Of a DNA stretch of 64,000 bases, positions 24,839 through 33,127 are shown in pieces. Source of the stretch: Flavobacteriales bacterium (GTDB taxonomy: Bacteria > Bacteroidota > Bacteroidia > Flavobacteriales_F > PHOS-HE28). Below the pieces are notes generated by a model that was not told the origin of the DNA, searched no databases, and saw nothing but the letters and a program-made list of their open reading frames with translations. A program made the position numbers and the translations under genes. The stretch is taken from contig JADJCS010000002.1 in assembly GCA_016703105.1 (NCBI GenBank), forward strand, positions 248,001-312,000, written 5' to 3'. Within the stretch, counting starts at the first letter, position 1, and every line of letters starts with the position of its first letter.

Positions 24839-25240
24839 ATGGATCGGACCATGACCATCTGGGGTGCGGGTAGCTTGATGATTGCGGTGGGTCTGGGCGC
24901 TTTTGGGGCGCATGGCTTGAAGTCCTACGTCACCCCGGACGCCTTGGGGCAATGGAAGACCGGGGTGGAGTACCAGTTCTATCATGGTTTGGGCCTTTTG
25001 CTCCTGGCACGGCTCGGAACGGAACTATCCCCGCGCATGGTCCGCCTTGCCGGATCGCTGTTCGTTGCGGGGATCATTTGTTTTTCCGGCTCTCTCTATC
25101 TGTTGAGCACCCGCGTTCCGATGGGTACGGAAGGGTTGACGCCCTTCCTGGGGCCTATCACGCCCTTGGGCGGGCTCTGCTTCCTGTCCGGTTGGGCCGT
25201 GCTGCTCGCCGCTGCCGTGGGCCAGGGGAGGCGGAACTAG
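24839..25240 (+). CDS. DUF423 family small membrane protein
   Basis: 133 residues with four predicted transmembrane helices. The signature 'IAVGLGAFGAHGLK', 'WKTGVEYQFYHGLGLLLL' and 'SGSLYLL......LGPITPLGGLCFLSGWAVL' matches DUF423 (YgdD-like) inner-membrane proteins, whose function is unknown. Start at ATG 24839 or 24851; both keep the first helix. It is isolated between a terminator and the pckA promoter. Confidence 0.92.
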   Translation: MDRTMTIWGAGSLMIAVGLGAFGAHGLKSYVTPDALGQWKTGVEYQFYHGLGLLLLARLGTELSPRMVRLAGSLFVAGIICFSGSLYLLSTRVPMGTEGLTPFLGPITPLGGLCFLSGWAVLLAAAVGQGRRN

Positions 25241-25260
25241 GCGCACCATCCCGGTTCCGC

Positions 25261-25268
25261 TACTTTTG
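25261..25268 (+). promoter_or_regulatory. Canonical -7 box TACTTTTG of pckA
   Basis: TACTTTTGCGGCC matches TAnnTTTG and its frequent GCGGCC extension, 23 nt upstream of ATG 25292. Confidence 0.6.
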
Positions 25269-25291
25269 CGGCCTATTTCAACCCCAAGGAC

Positions 25292-26905
25292 ATGAACGAG
25301 TTCGGCAAGCGACCGAAGAACGCGAACCTCTCCACGATCGGCCTCGACCGCGTGGGTGATGCCTATTGGAACCTCGAACCCGCCGAACTGGTGGAGCATG
25401 TGATCGTGAACGGCGAGGGCGTCTTCGCCGATAGTGGCGCCCTGGCCATCGATACCGGTGAGTTCACGGGCCGCAGCCCCAAGGACAAGTTCTGCGTGAA
25501 CGACGACAAGACCAAGGACACCGTGTGGTGGGGTGATGTGAACATCGCCTTCGACCCGGCGAAGTTCAATGCGCTGTACGACAAGATGTGCGCCTACCTG
25601 ATGAACCGGGACGTCTATGTGAAGGACGCGTTCGCCTGTGCCGATCCGACCTATCGCTTGAAACTCCGGGTGGTGGCCGAACACCCCTGGAGCGCGTTGT
25701 TCGCCGGGAACATGTTCCTGCGTCCCACCGCTGAAGAGATCGAAGGTTTCGAGCCCGAATGGCATGTGGTGTGCGCTCCTGGTTTCACCGCCGATCCCGC
25801 CAAGGATGGCACACGCCAGCACAATTTCGCCATCATCAGCTTCACCCGGAAGATGATCATCATCGGGGGTACGGGCTATACCGGCGAGATCAAGAAAGGC
25901 ATCTTCACGGTGCTCAATTACGTGCTACCCCAAGAACGCGGGGTACTTAGCATGCACTGTAGCGCCAATATCGGAGAGGCCGGTGATACCGCCGTGTTCT
26001 TCGGTTTGAGCGGCACCGGGAAGACGACCTTGAGCGCCGATCCGGACCGTCGACTCATCGGCGATGACGAGCATGGTTGGAGCGAAGAGGGCGTGTTCAA
26101 TTTCGAAGGTGGATGTTATGCCAAGTGCATCGACCTCACTGCGGAGAAGGAGCCCCAGATCTGGGACGCCATCAAATTCGGTGCTTTGTTGGAGAACATC
26201 GTTTTCCACGAGGGTACCACGAAGGTGGACTTCAGCGATGGCACCAAGACGGAGAATACCCGCGTCAGCTATCCGATCCATCACATCGAGAACATCGCCG
26301 TACCGAGCGTCGGCGGTCATCCGAAGAACATCTTCTTCCTTACCTGCGACGCCTACGGTGTGCTTCCACCGATCAGCCGCCTCACTGCTGGCCAGGCCAT
26401 GTACTGGTTCATCAGTGGCTATACCGCGAAGGTGGCGGGAACGGAAGCGGGTATCACCGAACCCAAGACGGTGTTCAGCGCTTGTTTCGGAGCGCCCTTC
26501 CTGCCCTTGCATCCCACCAAGTACGCGGCCATGTTGGGTGAGAAGATGAAGCAGCACGACGTGCGCATCTGGTTGGTGAACACCGGCTGGAGCGGTGGCG
26601 CCTATGGCACCGGTGAACGCATGAAACTGAAGTTCACCCGGGCGATGATCACCGCCGCCCTGCGCGGTGAACTGGATGCGGCGGAGTACAAGCAGCACGC
26701 GGTGTTCGGGGTGGACCACCCGGTAAACTGCCCGAACGTGCCCGCTGAGATCCTCGACCCGCGCAATACGTGGAAGGACAAGAACGCTTATGACCAGCAG
26801 GCCGACAAGCTGGCAAAAGCCTTCAATGACAACTTCAACAAGTACAAGGACGGCGCTTCGGAGGAGATCCTCGCGGCCGCACCGCGCACCGCGGTCAAAG
26901 CGTGA
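25292..26905 (+). CDS. pckA: Phosphoenolpyruvate carboxykinase (ATP)
   Basis: 537 residues, full length for the ATP-dependent enzyme, which converts oxaloacetate plus ATP to PEP, CO2 and ADP in gluconeogenesis. Visible landmarks: 'FTGRSPKDKFCV' (substrate-binding Arg), 'YTGEIKKGIFTVLNYVLP', PEPCK P-loop GLSGTGKTT (238-246), kinase-2-like motif RRLIGDDEHGW (D258/D259 for metal), 'NTGWSGGAYGTGERM' near the C-terminus. Cytoplasmic. Own promoter and terminator, so monocistronic. Confidence 0.98.
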   Translation: MNEFGKRPKNANLSTIGLDRVGDAYWNLEPAELVEHVIVNGEGVFADSGALAIDTGEFTGRSPKDKFCVNDDKTKDTVWWGDVNIAFDPAKFNALYDKMCAYLMNRDVYVKDAFACADPTYRLKLRVVAEHPWSALFAGNMFLRPTAEEIEGFEPEWHVVCAPGFTADPAKDGTRQHNFAIISFTRKMIIIGGTGYTGEIKKGIFTVLNYVLPQERGVLSMHCSANIGEAGDTAVFFGLSGTGKTTLSADPDRRLIGDDEHGWSEEGVFNFEGGCYAKCIDLTAEKEPQIWDAIKFGALLENIVFHEGTTKVDFSDGTKTENTRVSYPIHHIENIAVPSVGGHPKNIFFLTCDAYGVLPPISRLTAGQAMYWFISGYTAKVAGTEAGITEPKTVFSACFGAPFLPLHPTKYAAMLGEKMKQHDVRIWLVNTGWSGGAYGTGERMKLKFTRAMITAALRGELDAAEYKQHAVFGVDHPVNCPNVPAEILDPRNTWKDKNAYDQQADKLAKAFNDNFNKYKDGASEEILAAAPRTAVKA

Positions 26906-26924
26906 TAGTATTCAATCTGAGCGG

Positions 26925-26953
26925 AGGCCTCGTTCCTATAAGGAACGGGGCCT
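26925..26953 (+). terminator. Terminator hairpin after pckA
   Basis: A 13-bp stem with one G-U pair (AGGCCTCGTTCCT / AGGAACGGGGCCT) and a 3-nt ATA loop, followed by TTCGCTT. The stem is strong but the T tract is short. Confidence 0.75.
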
Positions 26954-27027
26954 TTCGCTTAACCCCTGCGCATCGGCCGACCCCCGCTGCGATCGGCCCT
27001 AAATTCGCAGCCCGTTCGGAAAGGATC

Positions 27028-28491
27028 ATGAGCATGCGGAGCGCGCGTTGGGTGGTGGTGGTGGCGATGGCTTGGGCCGTGGCGGATCTCCATGCACAGT
27101 TCGACGCGTTCGGGGAGAGGATCTATCCGGAACGCCTGCAGGAGGATGTAGAGCTCCTGCGTACCACGTTGCACGAGGCCCATGCCGATCCCTACCGGTC
27201 GATCGCCAAGGCCGCATTGGACCGCGTGATCGACAATGTGCTCCGTTCCGTGCGCACGCCGATGAACGCCGCTGAATTCGCCGATGTGCTCCAACCGGTG
27301 GTGAACGCCATCGGTGATGCGCACACGCGAATACGTCTGCCCGACGCTATGGAAGAACGCATCCGGCACGAGGCCCCGTTGCTGCCTCTTTCGGTTCGCG
27401 TGCTGGAGGGTGAGCTCTATGTGGCGGAAGAGCTCAAAGGGTTCCGGTCCATTCCTTCCGGCAGCTTGGTGATCTCGATCAATGGCCGTTCTGGGGGGTC
27501 CATCGTCGATTCGCTCGTGCAATTCACGGTATCCGATGGCGCCAACAGGGTCTTCCGGGAGCGGATGCTGGAGAAGGATCTCCCGTACCTGCTCTATCGC
27601 CATATCGATCGCTCGAACGCCTTCCAGATCGCGTATCGAGCACCGTCCGGAAAAGTGGAGACCAAGCAGATCTTCGCGTTGACCGGAGAAGAAACGACGG
27701 CCTCGTTCCGACCGGCGGAGGAGACCATGCAGCCATGGCACGCGCGACACTATGCCGAACACCACACCACATGGCTTACGTTGGGGTCGTTCCACACGGA
27801 CAGTCTTCTGAACGCAGGTATCCGGCCGGAGCGCTTCGTGGAAGAGATGCGTCGCGACCTCCGGCAGAACCGTGCGCGCGTCCTTGTCGTGGATGTGCGC
27901 GGTGCCTCGGGCAGTGAATTGGCGATCGCTGAACTGGTCCATTCGATCTACGCGCTCAAGCCGTACCGTGTGGTGCAGGATATGTTGGTGCGCAGAACGG
28001 CGCCACCCACGCACTATGCGTACTGTGATCCATTGGACGAATTCTATTCCTCCATTGAGACCAACTATCCGTCCACCTCATCGGATGAGCACAGCCTTCG
28101 CCCGGACGATGATCGCTTGGAGCGATTGGAGCCGGACGAAGGTGCCTTCGATGGCAAAGTCTACGTGGTGGCCGATGGTGCGACCTGTGAAGCTGCGGCA
28201 TCGGTGGTGATGATGGCCAAGCGCCATGGACGGGGAAGCACTGTAGGGGAGGAAGTGGGCACCAATGCGATCAGCGCTTGTGGCGGTCGCGTGTTGCGCC
28301 TGCACGCACCGAACTCCAAATTGGTTTTCGAAGTCCCGTTGGTGCGGTACGTCTTCGATGGGTCGCCCAAAGGTCCGTCGGACCATGGTGATCTGCCCGA
28401 TCACCAGATCGGGCCGAACCCCCGGGCGCTCGCCTCCGGAAAGGACGCCGTGAAGGAAGCCTTGCTGGAGATGATCATGGAGCTGCAGTGA
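27028..28491 (+). CDS. S41-family peptidase-like protein with substituted nucleophile position
   Basis: 487 residues from ATG 27028, preceded by AAGGA and starting a signal peptide (ending DLHAQ). N-terminal helices 'EDVELLRTTLHEAHADPYRS', 'IGDAHTRIRLP' and a PDZ-like middle ('GSLVISINGRSGGSIVDSLV') match the C-terminal-processing peptidase layout. In the catalytic core 'VLVVDVRGASGSELAIAELV' is conserved, but the strand expected to carry the nucleophilic Ser reads 'VVADGATCEAAASVVMM', with Glu388 where Ser normally follows. It may be a degenerate or non-canonical member. The stop overlaps the next start by 4 nt (GTGA). Confidence 0.82.
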   Translation: MSMRSARWVVVVAMAWAVADLHAQFDAFGERIYPERLQEDVELLRTTLHEAHADPYRSIAKAALDRVIDNVLRSVRTPMNAAEFADVLQPVVNAIGDAHTRIRLPDAMEERIRHEAPLLPLSVRVLEGELYVAEELKGFRSIPSGSLVISINGRSGGSIVDSLVQFTVSDGANRVFRERMLEKDLPYLLYRHIDRSNAFQIAYRAPSGKVETKQIFALTGEETTASFRPAEETMQPWHARHYAEHHTTWLTLGSFHTDSLLNAGIRPERFVEEMRRDLRQNRARVLVVDVRGASGSELAIAELVHSIYALKPYRVVQDMLVRRTAPPTHYAYCDPLDEFYSSIETNYPSTSSDEHSLRPDDDRLERLEPDEGAFDGKVYVVADGATCEAAASVVMMAKRHGRGSTVGEEVGTNAISACGGRVLRLHAPNSKLVFEVPLVRYVFDGSPKGPSDHGDLPDHQIGPNPRALASGKDAVKEALLEMIMELQ

Positions 28492-29615
28492 GGTTCGCGA
28501 TCGCTTGCGCCGCCGCCCTCGCGTTCGCCGGTTGCGTAACGCCTGACACCGCGGACGATCTTGGAGGGAACGAAGGCCCCTGGCTGCCGATACCCTTGAA
28601 GCGGGCTTCGCATTTCCAGCTCTGGCAACGAGGCCGGGATCGCGCAGCGCTGGTGCTGGGACCTGGTGGCGACCTAGACACCATTGGACGATTCCTGATC
28701 ACGGATGGGGAGGCGCCTTCCAGAATGCCCTGGGGTGGCGGGTATGCGGTGCTCCCGGCGACCGATCCCCGTGCGGTTATTCTAAGCACCACGAGCGTTC
28801 CCTTCGTTGACGCGCTGAACGCGGTAGGCAACATACTCGCGTGCGCTTGGTCGGAACGATCACGTTCCCCGGCTTTCCATGAAGCGTTGACGGCAGGCCG
28901 CCTTGTGGCCGTGACCCAAAGCACCGAAGCACGACGGGAGCAACTGATCGCGCTCTCGCCGGACCTTGTGCTCGACCATCCCTTCGGCCATACCCTGCCT
29001 CCCAAAGATCTCGCCGGCACGTGGGTCCCGGTTTGCGAATACCTGGAAGAGCACCCCCTGGCCCGGACCGAATGGATCCGCTTCTTCGGTGTGCTCTTCG
29101 GTCAAGAGAAGAGGGCGGACAGTGCGTATTCCGTGATCGAACGGCGCTATGAAAGGATGGTCGCTACCGTCGTTCCAAGCACAGAGCGTCCCAAGGTGTT
29201 CTTCGGCAGCGCATGGCAAGGCGCTTGGAGCGTGCCGTCGGGTAACAGTTATATGGCCCGTTTGATCGATGATGCCGGAGCTGACTATCTCTACGCAGAG
29301 CATTCCTCCATGGGTAACTTGGACCTCCATGTGGAAACGGTGATGGCCGATGCCCATCGCGCGGATCATTGGGGCATGATCGTCGAGGTACCGGACCTCC
29401 GCTCGCTGAGGCAACTTCCGGGCTTGGAAGAGCGGCTCTCCCGGGCTCCCGTGATGGCACAGGGACATCTGTTCGTGGCCAACAGTGCGGAAGCGGACCT
29501 CTTCGGATCGGCGCTTTTGGAACCGGATGTCGCGTTGGCGGACCTGATCGCCATCTTCCATCCAGAGCTTCTTCCGGAGCACGCACCGGTCTACTATCGG
29601 CCGCTGTTTCAGTAG
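28488..29615 (+). CDS. BtuF-like periplasmic-binding lipoprotein of an iron/cobalamin-type ABC system
   Basis: 375 residues, GTG start at 28488 overlapping the S41 stop. Lipobox AFAGC. Two lobes of the helical-backbone (TroA-like) binding fold: 'DPRAVILSTTSVPFVDALNAVGNILACAWSE', 'LIALSPDLVLDHPFGH', 'VPVCEYLEEHPLARTEWIRFFGVLFGQEKRADSAYSVIERRYERM', 'KVFFGSAWQGAWSVPSGNSYMARLIDDAGADYL'. It should bind a ferric siderophore, haem or cobalamin-like ligand. No permease or ATPase of this type is adjacent, so it is an orphan or works with a transporter elsewhere. Confidence 0.87.
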   Translation: MRFAIACAAALAFAGCVTPDTADDLGGNEGPWLPIPLKRASHFQLWQRGRDRAALVLGPGGDLDTIGRFLITDGEAPSRMPWGGGYAVLPATDPRAVILSTTSVPFVDALNAVGNILACAWSERSRSPAFHEALTAGRLVAVTQSTEARREQLIALSPDLVLDHPFGHTLPPKDLAGTWVPVCEYLEEHPLARTEWIRFFGVLFGQEKRADSAYSVIERRYERMVATVVPSTERPKVFFGSAWQGAWSVPSGNSYMARLIDDAGADYLYAEHSSMGNLDLHVETVMADAHRADHWGMIVEVPDLRSLRQLPGLEERLSRAPVMAQGHLFVANSAEADLFGSALLEPDVALADLIAIFHPELLPEHAPVYYRPLFQ

Positions 29616-30082
29616 GAAATGCCGAGACGGCGGTACAGATCGGCCATCAACCAGGCCGGGCCGATCATGAGGAACTGGAGGTCCTTCAGGAAGCTGGGCT
29701 TTTTGCCCTCCACTTTGTGCCCATAGAACTGGCCGATCCAAGCGAGCGTGAAGAGCACGGCGCAAATGGCCCATAGTGGCCAGGGCGCCTGATCGATGAG
29801 CACTTTCGAAAGCCAAAGGCAGAAATAGCTCCACACCGCCATGCCGACCATCAAGGGCAACGAGCGGGGGAGATAGAACCCGATCAACGCTGCCCCGACC
29901 ACTGCTTTGGCCCAGGGGATCCGGCCGATCCCGGGTAGCGCGTGCGGAGGAATGCTGGCCAGGAACCCCACCACGCAGAAGTAGATCACTGGAACGCAGA
30001 TCCAATGGATCGCCTTGTTCACAGGGTTCCGGTGGCTCTCCCCATATTCTTCGAGCCATGCGTGGATACTACGCTGTGCCAT
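29609..30082 (-). CDS. Mpo1-like (DUF962/YGL010w) membrane protein
   Basis: 157 residues from ATG 30082, with four predicted transmembrane helices. The family signature 'WLEEYGESHRNPVNKAIHWICVPVIYF' carries the conserved histidines (H near residues 17 and 26) and a second 'FYGHKVEGKKPSFLKDLQFLMIGPAWLM'. Yeast Mpo1 is an Fe(II)-dependent dioxygenase that degrades 2-hydroxy fatty acids in alpha-oxidation; a matching role here is inferred. The start lies inside the end of the upstream DinB-like gene (14-nt overlap), and the stop overlaps the convergent BtuF-like gene by 7 nt. Confidence 0.88.
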   Translation of the reverse strand: MAQRSIHAWLEEYGESHRNPVNKAIHWICVPVIYFCVVGFLASIPPHALPGIGRIPWAKAVVGAALIGFYLPRSLPLMVGMAVWSYFCLWLSKVLIDQAPWPLWAICAVLFTLAWIGQFYGHKVEGKKPSFLKDLQFLMIGPAWLMADLYRRLGISY

Positions 30083-30602
30083 GATCGAGGTAGCGTTCCG
30101 TGAGGATGCGGGCATGGTGGAGCGTATGCCCGGCAATGGTCCAACCTAGAGCACGCACACTTATCCGGTTCCCGTTCGCGATGCCGGTGCGTAGAAGCAT
30201 CTCACCGTCCATGCTGACGAAGAGTTCGAGGGTGGCATGGTGTACTGCGCCATATTCGGCCTGCAGATCGGCAAGTGTGCGGCGCTCGCAGCGTGCAGCG
30301 GGCGCGTAGTCGTTCTCCTCGAACCCGGGCAAGGGGGTGGCATCGTTCCGTGCGAACCGCAAGGCGCGGTAGGCGAAGATCCGCTCGGCATCGATCACAT
30401 GCTGCACCACTTCCTTCACGCTCCATTTGCCCGGTGCATAGCGGTGTTCCTCCTGTTCCGGGCGAACACGTTCCATCGCGGCGCGCAGTGTTTTCGCCGC
30501 GAGCAGCAGCCCTTCGAACAAACTGTTCCCGCCCACCTGCGCGACATAGCGTTGGTAGAAGGTGGGGATCTCAGCGGGATCCGGTATGCCGGTGACGATC
30601 AT
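30069..30602 (-). CDS. DinB-like superfamily protein
   Basis: 177 residues, a four-helix bundle of the DinB/YfiT type. Metal-binding histidines are visible: H in 'KWSVKEVVQHVIDAERIFAYR' and the pair in 'TIAGHTLHHARILTERYL'. Bacterial members include thiol-dependent S-transferases (bacillithiol and related) and uncharacterised damage-inducible proteins, so no reaction is assigned. Its start overlaps the stop of the upstream endonuclease-fold gene by 4 nt (ATGA), and it overlaps the Mpo1-like gene downstream, giving a three-gene operon. Confidence 0.88.
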   Translation of the reverse strand: MIVTGIPDPAEIPTFYQRYVAQVGGNSLFEGLLLAAKTLRAAMERVRPEQEEHRYAPGKWSVKEVVQHVIDAERIFAYRALRFARNDATPLPGFEENDYAPAARCERRTLADLQAEYGAVHHATLELFVSMDGEMLLRTGIANGNRISVRALGWTIAGHTLHHARILTERYLDHGTA

Positions 30603-31855
30603 GGCTGAAGCATGGTGCGAACTGAAATGGTGCGTTCTGCTGTGACCAGCTGGACCACATAACTACCGGCCGGAAGACCAGCGGGTGAAATGAACGATGT
30701 GCTACCCGCACCGAATCGAACCTGTTGTTCCAAAATGATCCGACCGCTCAGATCCGAATAACGGAGCATGCCGGTGCCCGGGGCATCGGTTCCCAAGCAC
30801 ACGGTACCATCCTCGCGGCCGGTAAGGGTCATCGCGCTGACGGTGTGGGGTTGCGATGGGACGCCGGTCACCGTTCGTGCATAGGACAGATCGAAAACGA
30901 GCGGAAGATGATCGCTCATGTAGTAGAGGGCACGCAACACCGAGTAGGGCGTTTGCAACGGGCTGCAATCGGTGATGTTGTCGTTGAGGCAGGTGCCTGA
31001 ATTGCCTAACGGGCGATAGCTGCCCGGGACCAGTTGCGATCCATTGGTACCATCCATCAATGCATCGCTGAACAAGCCTATATCGAAACGATCGTCCAGC
31101 CCCCCCCCAGCGCCCTCGCCATACAAGGGGCTGCTGCGCGTGCTCTGCGTATGGTGTTCGGCCATCGCTCCGTTCGCGTTCCATTGCACGGGAAGCGTGA
31201 GCGGATCGCGCAAGGTGAGGGGAGCGCCAGTGGCGGTGAGCACCGTGTAAGCGCCTTCAGCGGCACTGTAAATGTTCATGTCACCGGCCACGACCACGTT
31301 CGATCCCGGTGGAAGGGTGATGAGGTCGTCGATCAACACTTCGGCCATCTGTTGGCGGTCGTATTCGTTCACCGCGCCCTGGCTTGCCTTGAAATGCACG
31401 GCGTAGATCGTCATGAAGGTGGTGTCCATGGTCTGGGCCAGGTCCACATCGTTCATGTACAAGGTGAAAACGTTGATGTCGCGCACACTGGTGGTCAGCG
31501 TTCGCTGCTGCTTCAAGGTGAACTGTTCATGGTCGTAGAACAGTGTCTGCATCAGCTTGTAGGGCGAATTGGGATCGCTGATCTGGACCACGAACGCAGC
31601 GCGGCTGAAGCGCGTGGTGCCATTTACGTTCAGGGCCTCTGTCAGCACTAGATCGGCCCCTGCCTCGGTCAGCATTTCTTCGGTGATCAGCAGGTCCACC
31701 GGATGGTACGCGATGATCTTCGCCAACGTATCCTGCCGGTTCACCGGTATGGGATCCGGAAAGGCCAGCAGATTGTACACCATCACACGGAAGGTGGTTT
31801 GTGCCGAACCGGTGATCGCTAATGCACAGAGAACGACAAGGGCCGAATGGCGCAT
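30599..31855 (-). CDS. Secreted endonuclease/exonuclease/phosphatase-fold protein, T9SS-sorted
   Basis: 418 residues: signal peptide (ending TGSAQ), an EEP-superfamily domain ('TFRVMVYNLLAFP', 'LLITEEMLTE', 'MTIYAVHFKAS', 'NVVVAGDMNIYS', 'YYMSDHLPLVFDL' with the D-H catalytic pair) and a T9SS type A sorting domain (last 75 residues). EEP enzymes cleave phosphodiesters in nucleic acids or sphingomyelin; the secreted substrate could be extracellular DNA. Heads a minus-strand operon with DinB-like and Mpo1-like genes. A perfect TACTTTTG box ends only 5 nt before the ATG. Confidence 0.88.
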   Translation of the reverse strand: MRHSALVVLCALAITGSAQTTFRVMVYNLLAFPDPIPVNRQDTLAKIIAYHPVDLLITEEMLTEAGADLVLTEALNVNGTTRFSRAAFVVQISDPNSPYKLMQTLFYDHEQFTLKQQRTLTTSVRDINVFTLYMNDVDLAQTMDTTFMTIYAVHFKASQGAVNEYDRQQMAEVLIDDLITLPPGSNVVVAGDMNIYSAAEGAYTVLTATGAPLTLRDPLTLPVQWNANGAMAEHHTQSTRSSPLYGEGAGGGLDDRFDIGLFSDALMDGTNGSQLVPGSYRPLGNSGTCLNDNITDCSPLQTPYSVLRALYYMSDHLPLVFDLSYARTVTGVPSQPHTVSAMTLTGREDGTVCLGTDAPGTGMLRYSDLSGRIILEQQVRFGAGSTSFISPAGLPAGSYVVQLVTAERTISVRTMLQP

Positions 31856-31860
31856 GTGCT

Positions 31861-31868
31861 CAAAAGTA
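31861..31868 (-). promoter_or_regulatory. Canonical -7 box TACTTTTG 5 nt before start codon (possible leaderless start)
   Basis: Minus-strand TACTTTTG matches TAnnTTTG exactly. Only AGCAC separates it from ATG 31855, so transcription from this box would begin at or next to the start codon. It lies between the stop of the ElyC-like gene and this gene. Confidence 0.5.
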
Positions 31869-31873
31869 ACGGG

Positions 31874-32803
31874 CTAGTCCACCGGGGAAGCGAAAAGGCC
31901 GATCACCTCTTTCGCCCGCAACATCCAGCATCGAACGAACTCGATCGACCTTCCTGCCGAACATCCGGGATCATCCAATGCGAGGATGCCGACGGCCACG
32001 CCTGGGCCGCAGGCTGTGCGAAAGGCCCCCCAGGTCCGGCGCGCGTGTACGCCCAGCGTCACCACATCACACGTATCCAGCTGTTGCGCGGTAGCATAGT
32101 GTGCGAAGCGCTGTGCGGCGGCGTTCGTTCTTCCATTGTAATGCTGTCCCGCAGGCAGGATGGTCGCGTCCGAGGGGTCCATCCCCATGGAGATGAGCAG
32201 CTGTGCCGCTTGGCCGGCATGGTCCCTGGCAGCTGGTCGGGATGCTCCAGTGCGGTCGGCGATCCACAAACTGTCCGCCACGATGTGCAATGATCGGCCG
32301 TTCACCTGCCACCCGCCCACGAACAGGGCATCGGTTCCGGCAGCCGTGAGATACGCCGCGCTGTCCGCTCCAAATCGCCAGGTGTGCAGCCCCGACCCGC
32401 TGACATCGGCGCGAACATCGATCGGTTCGGCTGTGGCCACACCGCTCTTGATCAAGACGTGATCGCGATGCAAGGTCCAGGGTACCCCGGGAAGCCCAGC
32501 GACGCGCACTACTATTTCGGTGGTACCGCCCGCATCGAGCGTGGCCATCAATGCTTCGTCCGCCCGGAGATGATGACTGACCGGCCGGACCGTTCCTGTG
32601 ATGACCATATGATCGTACCGCCCGTTCCCGAAAACCTCCAGTGCGTTGCGCAAAGAGGCTTCAGGCATCCAGCCCTCCACGACCAAGGTCCCACGGCCAT
32701 AGGGTCGCTTCACTGCGAGGAAGGGTCCGCTCGCCGCGATGCCGATGATGACCAGCGCGGCCATCGTGACGATCGCGAAAAGGATCTTCCGGACCCGCCC
32801 CAT
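31874..32803 (-). CDS. ElyC/SanA/YdcF-like membrane protein with inserted beta-sandwich domain
   Basis: 309 residues: one N-terminal transmembrane helix, then the first half of a DUF218 (YdcF/SanA) fold ('GTLVVEGWMPEASLRNALEVFGNGRYDHMVITG'), an inserted region of about 100 residues (about 105-190) that looks like a CBM60-type carbohydrate-binding sandwich ('VDVRADVSGSGLHTWRFG'-like strands), and the second DUF218 half ('SDATILPAGQHYNGRTNAAAQRFAHY', 'VVTLGVHARRTWGAFRTACG'). SanA/ElyC proteins affect envelope integrity and peptidoglycan precursor use. Last gene of the iron-transporter operon, 3 nt after the TPR gene. Domain naming of the insert is tentative. Confidence 0.72.
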   Translation of the reverse strand: MGRVRKILFAIVTMAALVIIGIAASGPFLAVKRPYGRGTLVVEGWMPEASLRNALEVFGNGRYDHMVITGTVRPVSHHLRADEALMATLDAGGTTEIVVRVAGLPGVPWTLHRDHVLIKSGVATAEPIDVRADVSGSGLHTWRFGADSAAYLTAAGTDALFVGGWQVNGRSLHIVADSLWIADRTGASRPAARDHAGQAAQLLISMGMDPSDATILPAGQHYNGRTNAAAQRFAHYATAQQLDTCDVVTLGVHARRTWGAFRTACGPGVAVGILALDDPGCSAGRSIEFVRCWMLRAKEVIGLFASPVD

Positions 32804-32806
32804 CGA

Positions 32807-33127
32807 TCAATCACCTTCCAGTGAAGCCAGCAATTCTTGCAGTTCCGCGCGTGCCTTGCGATCACCGGAGACGATGCACTGCAACTTACCGGCTTCGCAG
32901 GTGTGGATGGCCTCGCTGTTGCGTCCCACGTCGGCGAGCATTAAGGCCAACTGGTAGTAGGAAGCCACATGGTCCGGCCTGTCCCGGAGCAGCTTTTCCA
33001 GTGCTTCGATCGCGGGTCCCATTTCCCCCTTGCGCTTCAGTTCCAGCGCGATCGCGTACCGCAGGAACACATCCCCTGGCTCTTCGGCGAGCATGCCACG
33101 CAGTTGATCCAGGCGCTCGGCGCTCAT
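32807..33127 (-). CDS. Small tetratricopeptide-repeat protein
   Basis: 106 residues from ATG 33127, overlapping the ATPase stop by 4 nt (ATGA). Two to three TPR-like helical pairs: 'LDQLRGMLAEEPGDVFLRYAIALELKRKGEMGPAIEALEKLLRDRPDHVASYYQLALMLADVGRNSEAIHTCEAG'. No signal peptide, so cytoplasmic. Probably a protein-protein interaction scaffold; its link to the iron transporter is positional only. Confidence 0.85.
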   Translation of the reverse strand: MSAERLDQLRGMLAEEPGDVFLRYAIALELKRKGEMGPAIEALEKLLRDRPDHVASYYQLALMLADVGRNSEAIHTCEAGKLQCIVSGDRKARAELQELLASLEGD

